DNA of 64,000 nucleotides from an uncultured Bacteroidota bacterium. GTDB taxonomy: Bacteria; Bacteroidota; Bacteroidia; Flavobacteriales; Flavobacteriaceae. The DNA is taken from the NCBI GenBank assembly GCA_902635965.1, contig CACPQA010000009.1, forward strand, positions 1-64,000, in the 5' to 3' direction. A program made the position numbers and the translations under genes. Under the pieces are notes generated by a model. That model ran no database searches. It was not told where the DNA came from and worked only from the letters and a program-made list of their open reading frames with translations. Numbering within the stretch: the stretch's first letter is position 1; each line of letters starts with the position of its first letter. This document shows, piece after piece, positions 43,963-52,757 of the stretch.

Positions 43963-44792
43963 TAATTTTTGTGTTCTAAATATTGTCCAATTATTTTAAA
44001 TTCTAAGGCCATAATTTTAAGGATTGAGACTGCTTTTTGAAAAAAATCTGTTTTTTTAAATTTTACATCTACAAAAAAAGCATACTTACCTGGTGTTTTT
44101 ATAACCGGTAAGGATTGTATCTTGGTTAGATTTAAGAGACAATCACTTAAAACATTTAGAACTGCGGCCAAACTTCCTCTTTGGTGGTCCAATATAAACT
44201 TAAGGGATGCTTTGTTATAAGATTTTTTTCCAAATGGCTCAAGATTATTCTTTAAAATAACGAATCTGGTCACATTATTATTTATTGTCTGAATAGACTC
44301 TGATAAAACATTGAGATTATAGGTTTTAGCTGCTTCTTTTGATCCTATAGCTGCAATTCCTTTTAATTTTTCTTTTGAAATTAGTTGAGCAACCTTTGCT
44401 GTATCAGTTGCTTCAACCAAACTAATACGGTCATAATCATTAAAAAATTCTTTACACTGTAAAAGTGCCATGGGATGAGAGTGTACTTCTTTAATATCTT
44501 CTAATGTCTGATTTTCATAACACATCAAATTATGATCAATAGAAAAATTAAATTCTCCTATCACATGCATATCATAGTCGTCAATCAAAGCATAATTTGG
44601 TAAAATTGATCCTGCAATTGAATTTTCAAGAGCCATTACTCCCCTCTCAACTTCCTTTTGATTTAACTTATCAATAATTTCTTGAAAAGTAATACATTCA
44701 ATCACGTCAACTGTTGGTCCAAAATAATTTAGAGCAACTAAGTGATGAAAAGAACCTTTGATGCCTTGAATAGCTATTTTCATTTCATTCAT
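43962..44792 (-). CDS. pheA: Prephenate dehydratase
   Basis: 276 residues; converts prephenate to phenylpyruvate. IAIQGIKGSFHHLVALNYFG is the substrate-domain start, then MALENSIAGSILPNYALI and NNNVTRFVIL carrying the catalytic Thr-Arg-Phe. The C-terminal about 85 residues form an ACT domain (LKFILDHQRGSLAAVLNVL), which in this family gives Phe feedback. An inner ATG at 44783 (MKIAIQGIKG) is a possible start; both lie just after the attenuator T-tract. It is the first gene of pheA-aminotransferase-tyrA-DAHPS/CM. Confidence 0.93.
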   Translation of the reverse strand: MNEMKIAIQGIKGSFHHLVALNYFGPTVDVIECITFQEIIDKLNQKEVERGVMALENSIAGSILPNYALIDDYDMHVIGEFNFSIDHNLMCYENQTLEDIKEVHSHPMALLQCKEFFNDYDRISLVEATDTAKVAQLISKEKLKGIAAIGSKEAAKTYNLNVLSESIQTINNNVTRFVILKNNLEPFGKKSYNKASLKFILDHQRGSLAAVLNVLSDCLLNLTKIQSLPVIKTPGKYAFFVDVKFKKTDFFQKAVSILKIMALEFKIIGQYLEHKN

Positions 44793-44794
44793 TT

Positions 44795-44855
44795 AAAAAA
44801 AAAGTCCTGAAAATTCAGGACTATTATTTGCTTTACAACTGTGTACTATAGCCCT
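44795..44855 (-). terminator. Attenuator of the pheA operon: terminator and competing antiterminator
   Basis: On the minus strand, the terminator stem AGTCCTGA (44822-44815) pairs with TCAGGACT (44810-44803) around ATTT and is followed by eight Ts. Competing stem: AGGGCTAT (44855-44848) pairs with ATAGTCCT (44824-44817), eight pairs including one G-U, and takes the 5' arm of the terminator. AGGGCTAT begins inside the leader stop codon, so a ribosome finishing the leader covers it and favours termination, while one stalled on Tyr/Phe codons leaves it free. This is the logic of classical phe and trp attenuators. Confidence 0.88.
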
Positions 44856-44913
44856 ACATTCTATTAAAATAAAAGTAGGAATAGTACAAATTAATTGTAG
44901 AAATTGTTTTCAT
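44854..44913 (-). CDS. Leader peptide rich in Tyr and Phe, regulating the pheA operon
   Basis: 19 codons: MKTISTINLYYSYFYFNRM, then TAG at 44856-44854. Seven consecutive codons (YYSYFYF, 44886-44866) hold four Tyr and two Phe, far beyond chance. The frame begins 8 bases after a -7 box and ends within the antiterminator arm, 32 bases before the terminator hairpin. The genes downstream make Phe and Tyr. So this is a ribosome-stalling sensor of charged tRNA-Tyr and tRNA-Phe. No homologous named leader is known to me in Bacteroidota. Confidence 0.88.
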   Translation of the reverse strand: MKTISTINLYYSYFYFNRM

Positions 44914-44921
44914 TTAAGCAG

Positions 44922-44952
44922 CAAATCTAATATCCTATGAGATAAAAACAAA
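44922..44952 (-). promoter_or_regulatory. Promoter of the pheA operon (TTTG-N19-TAGATTTG)
   Basis: Minus strand: TTTG at 44952-44949, a 19-base spacer, and TAGATTTG at 44929-44922. Both elements and the spacing fit the Bacteroidota consensus. The leader ATG follows 8 bases later, so the 5' leader before it is only a few bases. Confidence 0.75.
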
Positions 44953-45013
44953 ATATTTAATATGTTAATTAAATAACAATTACTAATTTAAATCTTAAAA
45001 TTATAATATAATC

Positions 45014-46621
45014 ATGTCCAATTTAAAACTAAAAATAACTTTAATATTATCTTTTTTTGTACTTAATAGCTGTCAAAAAAAAACCGAAACTGAAGATTTA
45101 AATGACTTTATCTATTTAGAATCGACAATCGAAAGTCTAATTAATGGATATAAAAGTGGGGATATAAAAGCTGTAGAGGTTATTAAAGAATATATAGACA
45201 GGATTAAAAAAATTGATATGGCTGGTCCCAATCTTAGGTCTATCATACAAATCAATCCCGATGCCGTTAAAATTGCAACTGAACTTGATAATCAAATAGC
45301 TAAAGGTGATTTGAAGGGTCCTTTACACGGGATACCGGTAATTTTGAAAGATAATATTGATAGTGGTGACAAAATGAACACGACTGCAGGTTCAAGGGCA
45401 TTGGTTAATTCAAAAGCAAATGAGGACGCATTTATAGTAAAAAAGCTGAGAGAGTCAGGTGCGATTATATTAGGAAAAGCAAATTTAAGCGAGTGGGCAA
45501 ATTTTCGAGGTCAAAATTCAACAAGTGGCTGGAGCGGTATCAACGGTCAAACCAAAAATCCTTACGTATTAACTAGAAACCCCTGTGGTTCAAGCTCTGG
45601 GTCCGGGGTTGCTGTTTCAGCTAATTTAACTGTTTTAGCTATTGGTACCGAAACCAATGGTTCAATCGTATGTCCATCAAATGCCAATGGGATAGTAGGA
45701 ATAAAACCTACAGTTGGGCTTATTAGTAGAACAGGAATTATTCCTATTTCATTTACTCAAGATACATCTGGTCCAATGGCAAGAACACTAACTGATGCAG
45801 TTATAGCACTCAATGCAATGAAAGGTGAAGACCCCTTGGATTCCAAAACATTGTCCATCCCTAATAAAAATTTGGACTACACTAAATTTTTGAGACAAGG
45901 AGGAATTAAAAATAAAAGAATTGGAGTATATAGTTTGCCATTAGGAAATAAATCCAGAAGGAAAGGATATAATGCCGATGTTGACACTTTGTTTAAAAAA
46001 TCAATTAAATTAATTCGTTCACTGGGTGCAGAAATTATCGAGATAGATACAATAAATCACAGAGATAATGGTATCCATTCATACAATGTAATGCTTCACG
46101 AATATAAAGATGGATTAAACAAATATTTTAAAAGTTTAAAAAATGGTTCTCAGATTAAGAATTTAGAAGACTTAATTGAGTTCAATGAAAAAGATTCAAT
46201 TGAACTTAAATATTTTAATCAGGCATATTTAAAACTAGCAAATGAAACAGGTGGAATGAAAAGTGATAAATATAAAAATTCACTACTATTACTAAATAAA
46301 TATAGTAAAGAGGAGGGTATTGACAGAGTTATGAATAAATACAATCTAGATGCAATTATATCTCCAACTGGCAGTCCTGCGTGGAGTTCGGATCTTTTAA
46401 ACGGTGATAATTATCATATTGGAAGTTCATCCCCTGCAGCTCGAGCTGGTTACCCGAATATCACGATCCCTATGGGAAATGTTCATGGACTTCCAGTTGG
46501 AATTTCATTTTTCGGCAGAGCTTGGAGTGAGGGTAAACTAATTGAAATTGCATTTGATTTCGAACAAGTTTCAAAAGAAAGAATCATTCCGAATTTCATA
46601 TTAAACGATGAAGATCTTTAA
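45014..46621 (+). CDS. Amidase-family lipoprotein
   Basis: 535 residues. Export signal with lipobox LNSC (Cys20), so it is a lipoprotein in the periplasm or outer membrane. Amidase-signature fold: VILKDNIDSGD holds the catalytic Lys, NPCGSSSGSGVAVSANL and IGTETNGSIVCPSN hold the Ser-cis-Ser pair, and C-terminal GLPVGISFFGRAWSEGKL is typical. Substrate unknown; peptide amidases and amide-degrading members share these motifs. Being exported rather than cytoplasmic excludes GatA. Its stop lies 48 bases from the convergent metF stop. Confidence 0.92.
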   Translation: MSNLKLKITLILSFFVLNSCQKKTETEDLNDFIYLESTIESLINGYKSGDIKAVEVIKEYIDRIKKIDMAGPNLRSIIQINPDAVKIATELDNQIAKGDLKGPLHGIPVILKDNIDSGDKMNTTAGSRALVNSKANEDAFIVKKLRESGAIILGKANLSEWANFRGQNSTSGWSGINGQTKNPYVLTRNPCGSSSGSGVAVSANLTVLAIGTETNGSIVCPSNANGIVGIKPTVGLISRTGIIPISFTQDTSGPMARTLTDAVIALNAMKGEDPLDSKTLSIPNKNLDYTKFLRQGGIKNKRIGVYSLPLGNKSRRKGYNADVDTLFKKSIKLIRSLGAEIIEIDTINHRDNGIHSYNVMLHEYKDGLNKYFKSLKNGSQIKNLEDLIEFNEKDSIELKYFNQAYLKLANETGGMKSDKYKNSLLLLNKYSKEEGIDRVMNKYNLDAIISPTGSPAWSSDLLNGDNYHIGSSSPAARAGYPNITIPMGNVHGLPVGISFFGRAWSEGKLIEIAFDFEQVSKERIIPNFILNDEDL

Positions 46622-46669
46622 TTTATGTGATCAATTTTTACCTTAAGAATAAATAAAATTTCTAAAAAT

Positions 46670-47626
46670 TTAAAAAACAGATTCTGCGATACATTTAATA
46701 TTATCCGAACGTCCCATAGTGTAATAATGAAGAAAAGGGACTCCAGCTTTTTTTAGTTCCTTACTTTGTTCAATACACCATTCAATTCCAACTTGTCTAA
46801 TCTGATCGTTGTTTTTACATTTTATAACTGATTTTATTAAATCATCTGGTAGATCAACATAAAATCTTTGGGGAAGGACGTTTAGTTGTTTTTTTGTTGA
46901 AATTGGTTTTAACCCAGGAATTATTGGAACTTTGATTTTATTTTCTAAACATTTTTTTTGAAAGTCAAAAAACTTTTGGTTATCAAAAAACATCTGAGTG
47001 ACGATATAATGAGCGCCTGCATTAATCTTTTTCTTCAAAAAATGTATATCACTGTCAAAACTTGGAGCCTCAATGTGCTTTTCTGGATAACCTGAAACTC
47101 CAATACAAAAGTTTGTTTTTGCGTTATTTTGAATTTCTTCGTCTAAATATTTTCCTTTATTTAGGTCATCAATTTGTTTCACAAGATCACTTGCGAAAGA
47201 GTTTCCATCAACACTTGGTTTGAAATACACCTCAGATTTTAAAGAGTCCCCTCTAAGAGCAACAACATTTTCAATTCCTAAGAAGTCTAAATCTATGAGC
47301 AAATTTTCCGTTTCTTCTTTTGAGAAACCGCCACAAAGTACGTGTGGGACAGCATCTATATTATATTTATTTTGAAGGGCGGCACATATTCCTACTGTTC
47401 CTGGTCTTTTTCTTATGACATGTTTTTGCAATAAACCATTATCTAATTCTTTGTAGACATACTCTTCTCTATGATACGTGACATCAATAAAGGGCGGTTT
47501 AAACTCCATAAGTGGATCAATTGCATCAAAAATTGATTCAAGATTTTGTCCTTTTAAAGGCGGCAAAATCTCGAAAGTAAATTGGGATGTATTCTTATTA
47601 TCATTAATATGGTCTATAATTTTCAT
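46670..47626 (-). CDS. metF: Methylenetetrahydrofolate reductase
   Basis: 318 residues; reduces 5,10-methylene-THF to 5-methyl-THF with FAD, supplying methyl groups to MetH. Family motifs: FTFEILPPLKGQNLESIF with the catalytic Glu, FIDVTYHREE, GIENVVALRGDS and HYIVTQMFFDNQKFFDF. C-terminal GVPFLHYYTMGRSDNI is characteristic. Three bases after metH and last in the metK-led operon. Confidence 0.94.
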   Translation of the reverse strand: MKIIDHINDNKNTSQFTFEILPPLKGQNLESIFDAIDPLMEFKPPFIDVTYHREEYVYKELDNGLLQKHVIRKRPGTVGICAALQNKYNIDAVPHVLCGGFSKEETENLLIDLDFLGIENVVALRGDSLKSEVYFKPSVDGNSFASDLVKQIDDLNKGKYLDEEIQNNAKTNFCIGVSGYPEKHIEAPSFDSDIHFLKKKINAGAHYIVTQMFFDNQKFFDFQKKCLENKIKVPIIPGLKPISTKKQLNVLPQRFYVDLPDDLIKSVIKCKNNDQIRQVGIEWCIEQSKELKKAGVPFLHYYTMGRSDNIKCIAESVF

Positions 47627-47629
47627 AGT

Positions 47630-50344
47630 TTAAAAGTTTAAGTTTGGTTTTAACCACTTAATGGCATTTTCAAGAGTTATTTTTTTTCTATTTGCATAAT
47701 CCTCTACCTGATCCTCAGAAATTTTTCCCAGTCCAAAATATTTTGCATTAGGATTTGCAAAATAATATCCTGAAACAGAGGCCGCAGGCCACATCGCCAG
47801 ACTTTCTGTCAATGAAACACCAATATTTTTTTCAACATTGAGAATATTCCAAATTGTTTTTTTCTCTAAATGATCTGGACATGCAGGATATCCTGGTGCA
47901 GGTCTAATGCCAGAATACTTTTCCTTAATTAAATCATCATTGCTAAATTTCTCCTCTGGAGCGTACCCCCAATATTTCGTTCTTACCTTTTTATGTAAAT
48001 ATTCTGCATAAGCTTCAGCTAATCTATCGGCTAAAGCTTTTACCATTATTGAATTATAATCATCATTTTTATTTTCATAGTATTTGGATAGTTTATCTGC
48101 TCCAATACCTGTAGTAACGCAAAAAATACCTAAATAATCGCAACTCCCAGTATTTTTAGGGGCAATGTAATCAGATAGAGCCAAGTTCGGTTTGTCATTT
48201 CTTTTCATTAGCTGTTGCCTTAATGTATAAAAAGTTCCTAAAAGCTTTTTTTTATCATTTATAGAATATACCTCAATATCGTCACCTACACTATTTGCAG
48301 GAAATAACCCAAAAATAGATTTTGCTTGAAGAGATTTATTTTTTAAAATTTTTTGAAGCAATTTAGTAGCGTCAGAAAATAATTCTTTGGCTTGTTTACC
48401 AACAATTTTATCATTCAATATTTCTGGATACCGACCATGTAAGTCCCAAGATCTAAAAAAGGGACTCCAATCAATATATCCAATTAGTTCCTCTAAATTT
48501 TGATTTTTTGTGATTGTGATCCCACACTTCTTAGGAATGCAAGGTTCAAACTCTTCCCAATTTAATTTAATTTTATTTTTCCTAGCTGATTTTATACTTA
48601 TAAGTTCTTTTTTTACCTGCCTTTGTAAAAATTTGTTTCGAAAATCTTCATATTCTTTCCTAATTGTTTGTTTATAAACAACAGATGTTTTTTTATTTAA
48701 TAAACTCCCTGCCACGGTAACTGCTCTAGATGCGTCATTTACATGTACTACTGGAGTGTTTAGTTCTGGGGCTATTTTCACGGCCGTGTGAGCTTTGGAA
48801 GTTGTAGCTCCTCCTATTAATAAGGGAATGTTTATTTTCTGTCTTTTCAACTCCTGAGCTATAAAAATCATTTCATCCAAGGATGGTGTAATTAATCCTG
48901 ATAATCCGATGAGATCAACATTTTCATCTTTTGCAGTTTTTAAAATTTTTTCGGGTGGTACCATAACTCCCAAATCTATTATTTCAAAGTTATTACAGCC
49001 TAGAACAACACTAACAATATTTTTTCCAATATCATGTACATCCCCTTTAACCGTTGCCATCAGAATTTTACCCGCAACTTTTTGTTTTCCACTTTCTTTT
49101 CCCGACTCAATATAAGGTAACAGGTATGAAACTGCGTTTTTCATAACTCTTGCGGATTTAACAACTTGTGGTAAAAACATTTTACCAGACCCAAACAAAT
49201 CTCCAACCACATTCATACCATTCATCAAAAAAACTTCGATAACCTCAATTGGTTTATCAACTATTTTTCTGGCTTCTTCAACATCATAATGAATAAATTC
49301 ATCTACACCTTTAACTAAAGAATGTGTGATTCTACCCTGTAAATCTAAATTTCTCCAAGACTTTTCTTTGTGTTTGATTGTTTTCTTTTCATCAGAAAGA
49401 TCTTCAGCAAATTCTAACAACCTTTGGGTTGCATCATCCCTTCGATTTAATAAAACGTCCTCAACATGTATAAGCAAATCCTTAGATATTTCATCATAAA
49501 CTTCTAGCATTTCTGGATTTACAATACCCATGTTCATCCCATTTTTAATTCCATGATATAAAAATGCAGAGTGCATTGCTTCTCTTACTAAGTTATTACC
49601 TCGAAAAGAAAAAGAAACATTGCTTACACCTCCACTGACACTTGCGTAGGGTAAATTTTTTCTTATCCATTTCGCTGACTTAAAAAAATCTACAGCATTT
49701 GTCTTATGCTCATCCATCCCTGTTGCAACTGGAAAAATATTTGGGTCAAAAATGATGTCCTCAGGAGGGAAAAGAACTTTTTTTGTTAAAATTTTGTATG
49801 CTCTTTCACATATTTGAATTCTCCTCAAATAATTATCTGCTTGCCCATTTTCATCAAATGCCATAATAACTACCGCAGCACCATACCTTCTAATCTTTAT
49901 AGCTTTTTCAATAAATTTCTTTTCACCCTCTTTTAAACTTATAGAGTTCACTACGCACTTACCTTGAACCAGTTTTAATCCAGCCTCTACAACCTCCCAC
50001 TTAGATGAATCAATCATTATTGGAATTCTAGAAATATCTGGTTCTGAAACAATTAAATTTAAAAATTTTGTCATTGCCTCAACTCCATCAATCATGCCTT
50101 CATCCATGTTGACATCCAAAATCTGCGCTCCTCCTTCAACTTGATCTCTTGCGACTTCAACTGCAGATTTAAAATCATCTTCTTTAATATATTTTAAAAA
50201 TTTTCTAGATCCAGTGACATTTGTCCTTTCTCCTATATTTACAAAATTTGATTCTGGAGTTATAATCAGTGGTTCTAGACCAGATAAATTTAGATACTTA
50301 TCCATGGTGAATTCAAATTTTTCTTGGTTTGTAATTTCTAGCAA
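47630..50344 (-). CDS. metH: Cobalamin-dependent methionine synthase, folate/B12/activation part
   Basis: 904 residues with three MetH modules in order: pterin-binding domain (about 15-300; [16 protein letters not shown]), B12-binding cap and Rossmann domain (about 330-560; GDVHDIGKN with the cobalt-binding His near residue 437, then [14 protein letters not shown]), and the SAM-binding activation domain (about 600-904; [12 protein letters not shown]). The homocysteine domain is on the separate upstream gene; the two overlap by 32 bases. Together they make a full synthase. A split MetH is usual in Bacteroidota. Needs vitamin B12; no B12 synthesis genes are in the window. Confidence 0.95.
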   Translation of the reverse strand: MLEITNQEKFEFTMDKYLNLSGLEPLIITPESNFVNIGERTNVTGSRKFLKYIKEDDFKSAVEVARDQVEGGAQILDVNMDEGMIDGVEAMTKFLNLIVSEPDISRIPIMIDSSKWEVVEAGLKLVQGKCVVNSISLKEGEKKFIEKAIKIRRYGAAVVIMAFDENGQADNYLRRIQICERAYKILTKKVLFPPEDIIFDPNIFPVATGMDEHKTNAVDFFKSAKWIRKNLPYASVSGGVSNVSFSFRGNNLVREAMHSAFLYHGIKNGMNMGIVNPEMLEVYDEISKDLLIHVEDVLLNRRDDATQRLLEFAEDLSDEKKTIKHKEKSWRNLDLQGRITHSLVKGVDEFIHYDVEEARKIVDKPIEVIEVFLMNGMNVVGDLFGSGKMFLPQVVKSARVMKNAVSYLLPYIESGKESGKQKVAGKILMATVKGDVHDIGKNIVSVVLGCNNFEIIDLGVMVPPEKILKTAKDENVDLIGLSGLITPSLDEMIFIAQELKRQKINIPLLIGGATTSKAHTAVKIAPELNTPVVHVNDASRAVTVAGSLLNKKTSVVYKQTIRKEYEDFRNKFLQRQVKKELISIKSARKNKIKLNWEEFEPCIPKKCGITITKNQNLEELIGYIDWSPFFRSWDLHGRYPEILNDKIVGKQAKELFSDATKLLQKILKNKSLQAKSIFGLFPANSVGDDIEVYSINDKKKLLGTFYTLRQQLMKRNDKPNLALSDYIAPKNTGSCDYLGIFCVTTGIGADKLSKYYENKNDDYNSIMVKALADRLAEAYAEYLHKKVRTKYWGYAPEEKFSNDDLIKEKYSGIRPAPGYPACPDHLEKKTIWNILNVEKNIGVSLTESLAMWPAASVSGYYFANPNAKYFGLGKISEDQVEDYANRKKITLENAIKWLKPNLNF

Positions 50345-51296
50345 CTTCAGATATTAATCTTATGTGTTCAGGCTTTGTTCCACAACAACCTCCAACTATA
50401 TTAATTATATTTTCTTTTAAATAATTTTCAATAAGCTCTGACATTTCAGTTGCTGTTTGGTCATACACACCAAAGGCATTTGGGAGACCTGCATTTGGAT
50501 GTACAGAAGTGTAGGTGTCGGTGATTTTAGATAATCTCTTTACGTAAGGTAGGAGTTGGTCAGCTCCCAATGCACAATTAAATCCTATACTTAAAAGTGG
50601 GATATGTGAAATTGAAATTACAAATGCTTCAACAGTTTGACCCGACAAGGTTCTTCCACTTGCATCTGTAATTGTACCACTAACCATTACTGGAATATCT
50701 AATTTTTTTTTACTTTTTATTTTATCAATTGCAAATAGTGCTGCTTTAGCATTTAAAGTGTCAAAAATAGTTTCTACAAATAAAATGTCAACACCACCAT
50801 CAATCAAGCCATGAACCTGCTCTGAATAAGAGTCTACTAAATTGTCAAATGATACAGCCCTGTATCCAGGATCATTAACATCTGGAGATAAACTTGCTGT
50901 TCTATTGGTTGGTCCAATTGAACCGGCAACAAATATCTCAGACTTTTTTGTATTATTACAAAACTCATCTTTTACCTCTTTAGCAATATTTGCACCGGCA
51001 TGATTAAAATCATAAGCATATTTTTCCATTCCGTAGTCTGCGAGACTTATAGATGTAGAATTAAAAGTATTTGTCTCTATTATATCAGCTCCCGCCTCTA
51101 AATAATCCCTATGTATGGATTTAATTAAATCTGGCTTAGTTATGTTGAGTAAGTCATTATTACCTTTCAATGGATCCTTATGATCAACAAACCTTTTTCC
51201 TCTAAAGTCATTTTCGTCAAGAGAGTGTTCTTGAATCATAGTACCCATTGGTCCGTCTAATATCATTATTCTTTCATTAAGGATTTTTTCTATCAT
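50313..51296 (-). CDS. metH: Cobalamin-dependent methionine synthase, homocysteine-binding part
   Basis: 327 residues, the stand-alone Hcy-binding TIM barrel of Met[41 protein letters not shown], and the three Zn-binding cysteines in [13 protein letters not shown] and [12 protein letters not shown]. It activates the homocysteine thiol for methyl transfer from the cobalamin on the partner gene product. Overlaps the partner by 32 bases, which may keep expression equimolar. Separated from osmC by 57 bases in which I see no convincing terminator. Confidence 0.94.
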   Translation of the reverse strand: MIEKILNERIMILDGPMGTMIQEHSLDENDFRGKRFVDHKDPLKGNNDLLNITKPDLIKSIHRDYLEAGADIIETNTFNSTSISLADYGMEKYAYDFNHAGANIAKEVKDEFCNNTKKSEIFVAGSIGPTNRTASLSPDVNDPGYRAVSFDNLVDSYSEQVHGLIDGGVDILFVETIFDTLNAKAALFAIDKIKSKKKLDIPVMVSGTITDASGRTLSGQTVEAFVISISHIPLLSIGFNCALGADQLLPYVKRLSKITDTYTSVHPNAGLPNAFGVYDQTATEMSELIENYLKENIINIVGGCCGTKPEHIRLISEVARNYKPRKI

Positions 51297-51353
51297 CTTT
51301 GTTATATTTAATTACAAATGATTAAAAAAACAGGTTTTTGTTTTTTTTAATTT

Positions 51354-51794
51354 CTATATCCTTTTACCGTTTAGAATAATTTTAAAATTTATAGTTGCAA
51401 CACTATCTATCATTTTAGAAACTGAGCAGTACTTTTTGTAAGATAATTCTGCAGCTCTTTTGGCCTTTTCACTAGAGACGTTTTCTCCATCTAAGAAAAT
51501 TTCAATATCAATTGAATCAAATGTTGAAGGAACTTTATCTTTATTTCTGTTACCTAAAACTTTCATTTTTAATGATGTTGGGTTGACTTTTTGTTTATTC
51601 AAAATGTCAATTATATCAATACTACTGCACCCAGCCAGACCCATAAGTAAAACTTCCATTGGACTAACCCCTCTTACAACTCCAGATTTTTTTGATCTAT
51701 TGTCTAAAAAAACTCTATGTCCTTGAGTGTTTTTTGCTTCAAATAGATAGTCGCTGTTTACTCTTTCTAGTGTTATTTCCATTTTTAGATTCAA
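51354..51794 (-). CDS. OsmC/Ohr-family protein
   Basis: 146 residues, OsmC fold. Conserved SPMEVLLMGLAGCSSIDIIDIL with the first active-site Cys, and LSYKKYCSVSKMIDSVATI with the second Cys and the Lys/Tyr around it. Family members reduce organic hydroperoxides or act in sulfur metabolism (YhfA subtype). Start could be ATG 51794 or 51782 (MEITLERV). It overlaps metX by up to 56 bases, an unusually long overlap within the met operon, and therefore is surely co-regulated with methionine genes. Confidence 0.88.
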   Translation of the reverse strand: MNLKMEITLERVNSDYLFEAKNTQGHRVFLDNRSKKSGVVRGVSPMEVLLMGLAGCSSIDIIDILNKQKVNPTSLKMKVLGNRNKDKVPSTFDSIDIEIFLDGENVSSEKAKRAAELSYKKYCSVSKMIDSVATINFKIILNGKRI

Positions 51795-52749
51795 TTAATA
51801 TTTTACTTAAAATTTTCGACATTTTTTTATTTTCTATTAAAAAACCATCATGCCCATGAACAGATTGTATAATATAATGATAAGTATTTTTTTTAACTGA
51901 CTTGATCAGGTTGTAGGTATAAATATCTCTCTCAAGAGTAAAATAATAATCACTATCAATACTTACAATATGTATATTAGATTTAATTTTAGATAGTACT
52001 TCCCGCGGGTCTTTATCCTCTACTGTAATATCTACGGTTGACAATAAGTGATTCATCGTTACATAAGCCTCAAGGTTAAATCTTTTTGAAAGACTATCAC
52101 CATGAAATGAAAGCCATTCTTCAACCAAATAGCTGCCCTTTTCGTTTTTTTTATTGGAAAATCTATTGTTTAAGGAAATAGGAGTTCTATAACTTAACAT
52201 GGCGTGTATTCTGGCATCTTCGATTGGGTTTTGGGAATTTTTTAAAATTCTTTTTTGTAAATAGGTGTTAGCTAAAATCCAATCCGATGTTTGCCAATCG
52301 CAAGCTATAGGGATAATGTTTTCAGCGAATTTATTTTTTAACGAAGCCATTTCCCATGTTATACCTCCTCCAATAGACCCACCAACAATTGCAAATAAAC
52401 TAGAAACGCCAATTTTTTCAAGCCCTAAATAAAATATTTTGGCTATATCCTTACAGCTCAATTCCATATAATTTTCAATTGTTGGATGATAATATCCGTT
52501 GCCAGGTATGTCGAAGGCAATGACAGTGAAATAATTCAGATCAATAGCTTTATCGATACCCACAATTTCTGACCACCACCCTTTGTCTCCAGTTAAACTT
52601 GAATTTCCTGTTAAAGAATGATTCACAAGTATAATCGGGAAATCGCCAATATCTTTCCCATATAGTTGATAGGATAGAGAAATATTATCAAACACATAAC
52701 CTGTATTTGATTGAAAGTCTTTTATATCGATGCTATCCAATTTTGGCAT
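51739..52749 (-). CDS. metX: Homoserine O-acetyltransferase-like alpha/beta hydrolase
   Basis: 336 residues of the MetX alpha/beta-hydrolase family: ILVNHSLTGNSSLTGDKGWW (usual HALTG), DIPGNGYYHPTIENY, the nucleophile in IVGGSIGGGITWEMA, and the catalytic Asp and His in IVSIDSDYYFT and VHGHDGFLIE. It activates homoserine as the O-acetyl ester that MetY then sulfhydrylates. The last 18 residues (from ESKNGNN) are encoded within the osmC coding region in another frame. 8 bases separate it from metY. Confidence 0.9.
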   Translation of the reverse strand: MPKLDSIDIKDFQSNTGYVFDNISLSYQLYGKDIGDFPIILVNHSLTGNSSLTGDKGWWSEIVGIDKAIDLNYFTVIAFDIPGNGYYHPTIENYMELSCKDIAKIFYLGLEKIGVSSLFAIVGGSIGGGITWEMASLKNKFAENIIPIACDWQTSDWILANTYLQKRILKNSQNPIEDARIHAMLSYRTPISLNNRFSNKKNEKGSYLVEEWLSFHGDSLSKRFNLEAYVTMNHLLSTVDITVEDKDPREVLSKIKSNIHIVSIDSDYYFTLERDIYTYNLIKSVKKNTYHYIIQSVHGHDGFLIENKKMSKILSKILIESKNGNNTRKSKQRLSI

Positions 52750-52757
52750 ATTTGAAA

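Noticed and set aside
46655-46672. AAATTT-CTAA-AAATTT hairpin between amidase and metF
   Set aside because: All A-T pairs in an A+T-rich spacer; chance expectation is high.
51297-51353. Short A/T-rich spacer between osmC and metH as an operon boundary
   Set aside because: No terminator hairpin and no TAnnTTTG box are visible; a single operon is simpler.
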